Shown here: in pieces, positions 61,585 to 64,000 of the stretch
Layout of the letters: the number at the start of each line of letters is the position of its first letter
How positions within the stretch are numbered: the first letter of the stretch is position 1
Assembly (NCBI GenBank): GCA_023548195.1
Contig: JAJHZJ010000008.1
Coordinates: forward strand, 6,162,215-6,226,214
Length of the DNA stretch: 64,000 nt
DNA from: Bettongia penicillata ogilbyi
Lineage: Eukaryota; Chordata; Mammalia; Diprotodontia; Potoroidae
Direction: 5' to 3'
Notes under the pieces: model-generated
Databases searched by the model: none
The model's input: the letters and a program-made list of their open reading frames with translations, nothing else
What the model was told of the DNA's origin: nothing
Position numbers and translations under genes: made by a program

Positions 61585-62787
61585 CTGTAAAATATAATTT
61601 TCAATATTTAAATCTGGAAACTTAGGATCAAAGATGATATGACAGAAACAAATAATCAAAGAACATTCACCCTCAATATTCTGATTTCTTCTTTTATCCC
61701 TCTTATTAGCAGAAATAGCTGTGATGTACAGTCCCATTTGGTTGGACCCTTCAGTAATTACAGTGATCAGTTCTTTTGTCCAGCCACATGAGCTAGCTTG
61801 TTGTAAATGTGATCCTTCCTCTCAACCTCACACATCAATTAGGTACCATTTTATGATGTGTACATGCCTTGGTTCTTACCACAACTGGGTCTGGAAATGA
61901 CAAATTGATAACTTCCCTCCCACAAGTACTGTATGAACCAATAAGAGCAGATTTCTACCCATGAATCATGTGTAGCAGGATGTTTATTGAGCACTAACTC
62001 AGGTCAGGGAACAGTCTTCAGAATTAAATAATGCCTACTTCCCTCCAAACATGGAAGAGTGAAGTGGGAGTGGAGGGGTTGGGTCTAAGCCAGGCATAGC
62101 ACAAACCACCATGGCAAACACTTTTAAACATAAATTGATGTTTTCAGCCCAAGATTGTTAGCTCCTTGAAAGCAAGGATCTTATTCATTTTGTTTATCTT
62201 TGTTGCTTTCTCAGTTCCTACAAGAAACCTTCTATGTTTGGGGCTAATTAAAAACAATTGTTGAAAGAATGAATGGATATAGTATACTGCAGTCATACGT
62301 CTGTGAGAAGTGTCCATATAGTCTGATAACTGCGAGTGAAGGTAATGAATTAAGAAACCATAAAATTTAAGTTAAAACTCTAAAGAATGTGTTCAAAAAT
62401 TTATCTTTTTCTCAGTTTATCTGAATTTAAGAGACAACAGACATGTAGTTTACCTTATTTCTGTCACTATCTGTGTGACCTTGTATAAATGATTTCATTT
62501 CTCTGGGCTTAGTATCATCATATGTCAAAGAAAATTCATTGGATTAGATGATTTGGTCTCTAAGGGTACTTCAAGCTTTTATATCCTAGGGGTTTCTAGG
62601 ACTCCCAGGATGCTTGTGGATGTTAAGGATCGTATGACTGACCATCTGTGTAGCTGGCCAATTCTGATTCATGTTAAACTCCTACCATGATAAATGAGTA
62701 AAGGATAGTTTTATTAAATGAACAGTTAGCCAAATGATGGCAACCTCAGGAAAAAACAAGGGTGAAAATGAAGTCAAAGATCAGGAG

Positions 62788-62960
62788 TTTCTTCATCTTT
62801 TTTATGTCATGGACCCTTTTGGCAATCTGGTGAAGCCTGTGGACCTCTTCTCAGAATAATGTTTTTACATATATATATATATATATAAATATATATATAT
62901 ATAATAAAATACATTGGATTATAAAAGAACCAATTACTTTGGAATATAGTTACCAAAATA
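62788..62960. mobile_element. MER5/hAT-Charlie-like segment
   Basis: It carries ttttttatgtcatggaccct, tttggcaatctggtgaagcc and gtggacctcttctcagaata, the conserved block of MER5-type elements, followed by a TA-rich insertion (62868-62906). Confidence 0.55.
62868..62906. repeat. TA-rich repeat
   Basis: It is about 39 bp of alternating TA with a few interruptions. Confidence 0.9.
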
Positions 62961-63689
62961 TTTTGAAAAGCAAGTTTGAAAATCCCTGTAAACGTTTAGC
63001 TATTGCTTCCTAGGACCATGTAAAATCATAGATCACATACCTTTCAAGTATATATTAATTGATCCCAAGATAATGTTTTTCTTTTTAATTTTATTAAATG
63101 TTTGGTATTATGTAACATACCATCGACAGCGATCTTGTGCTTAGAAGGTTTCCTGAATGATTTCTGGGCATAATTTATTGTAACAAGGAGGCCCAAGAAA
63201 CGATTCACAACCCTGTATATGGAAAAGAATCTTGCCAGACAGGGATTTCTTCACTTTTCTGGAGGGCATACATCAGACAAGATCGCACAGCTCCTTAGCC
63301 TGGGAGCTTTATATGGTGAGCATAGGCAGGCCAGAAAAAGCTGTCAGCTGGCAAAGGGGAATCTGAGCCTCCAGACCTTTTGTGGAGTTGGGAAAGACCT
63401 CTGTTCCTTTCTGAAAGGTTCTCTTCATCTTCCTTTGAACATAGTGCTCTATGTATCACAAGCATTTAACAAATGTTTGTTGAATTTAATTCTCAAAACA
63501 CTTTTTATGCTGCTGTAAGAAAGCACATTAGGCATGATGCTGAAATGAATAAGACACAGAAGTTAGAGGGATTTTACTTTTCTATACTTTAAAAATGCCA
63601 GAAATGCTTTGGTAGAATGCTCTATCTGGTAATGTATAATATCTATTGAGATAGATTATACCTTACCAGAGAGCATTCTGTGTATGTGT

Positions 63690-63752
63690 TCTATGACTAG
63701 ATATAGATATCTATATCTCTACATATATAGATATAGATAGATAGAAAGATAT
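63690..63752. repeat. Imperfect gata/tatc repeat
   Basis: It alternates agatatagatatctatatc and tatagatagatagaaag, with internal palindromes. Confidence 0.82.
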
Positions 63753-64000
63753 ATCTGGTCATGATTTTCTATCAGGAAACGTGTTATAAATGTAAGATAA
63801 CTACGTTTTAATACTGCTAAACTACTCTAAGGTCCAGCATTTCACATTAGCAGAACATACAAACTTTCCCTCAATACAGGAAATGTTGTTTGGTGCACTA
63901 ATGCTCCTGTATACATACGGTGTATACTCTTGTGCAAATGCACAGTCATAAATGGCTTCTCTTCCACAATCTATTCTGGTTTATTTTTCTTTCCCTACAA

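Larger units (their letters stand above)
61585..64000 (-). other. Intron upstream of first visible exon (partial)
   Basis: No coding segment was found. It holds a MIR-like tract (about 62440-62590), a DNA-transposon-like segment (62788-62960), a TA repeat, and an imperfect gata-rich stretch near 63690-63750. The open frame at 63219-63518 on the plus strand has no recognisable product. An exon for the residues preceding TVDRP was sought and not seen. Confidence 0.7.

Overview
The window is a piece of a vertebrate nuclear genome, most likely from a marsupial. It is AT-rich and made almost entirely of introns. It is packed with interspersed repeats: a recurring SINE whose core includes gcaaagatactggaatgg and gatgaggaaactgaggc and which ends in cctagctgcc, CORE-SINE/MIR-type copies, old CR1/L2/L3-like LINEs, and L1 3' ends of the type common in opossum and dasyurid genomes. 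No repeat library was available, so repeat family names and the marsupial assignment are from recognition only.

One gene explains all convincing coding sequence. It is SORBS2 (ArgBP2/nArgBP2; sorbin and SH3 domain-containing 2) on the minus strand, so its 5' side lies at high coordinates. Fifteen exons were read by hand from 61584 down to 4775. They carry GT/AG boundaries and matching splice phases, and together make one uninterrupted frame of 3759 nt (1253 codons). A sixteenth, less certain exon lies at 3459-3653. Upstream exons (start codon, N-terminal region) and downstream exons (third SH3 domain, stop, 3' UTR) are outside the window.

The layout in gene order is as follows. The SoHo (sorbin homology) region is at 61.6-55.8 kb. 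A linker exon is at 52.2 kb. Two symmetric cassette exons are at 42.0 and 40.0 kb. Two short exons with a basic/serine-rich linker are at 32.4 and 31.2 kb. The 1587-nt neuronal nArgBP2 exon with a polyhistidine run is at 29.0-27.5 kb. An arginine-rich exon is at 17.8 kb. SH3-1 is split over 16.0 and 11.3 kb, and SH3-2 over 11.1 and 9.7 kb. A 792-nt exon and a candidate 195-nt exon, at 5.6-4.8 and 3.6 kb, lengthen the linker before SH3-3.

Family knowledge: SORBS2 is an actin-associated adaptor. Its SoHo region contacts membrane-raft and flotillin proteins, and its SH3 domains contact vinculin, Abl/Arg, Cbl, Pyk2 and WAVE-pathway proteins. It acts at Z-discs, stress fibres and cell junctions, and the nArgBP2 form acts at dendritic spines.

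The introns hold no second gene that I can support. They contain SINEs, LINE fragments, microsatellites, an 11-copy 61-bp tandem array at 21.4-22.0 kb, a palindromic DNA-transposon-like element at 15.1 kb and long homopurine tracts. I found no tRNA, rRNA, CRISPR array, bacterial mobile element or new system. The most interesting signals concern alternative splicing: the three largest cassette exons all use AAG-type acceptors.
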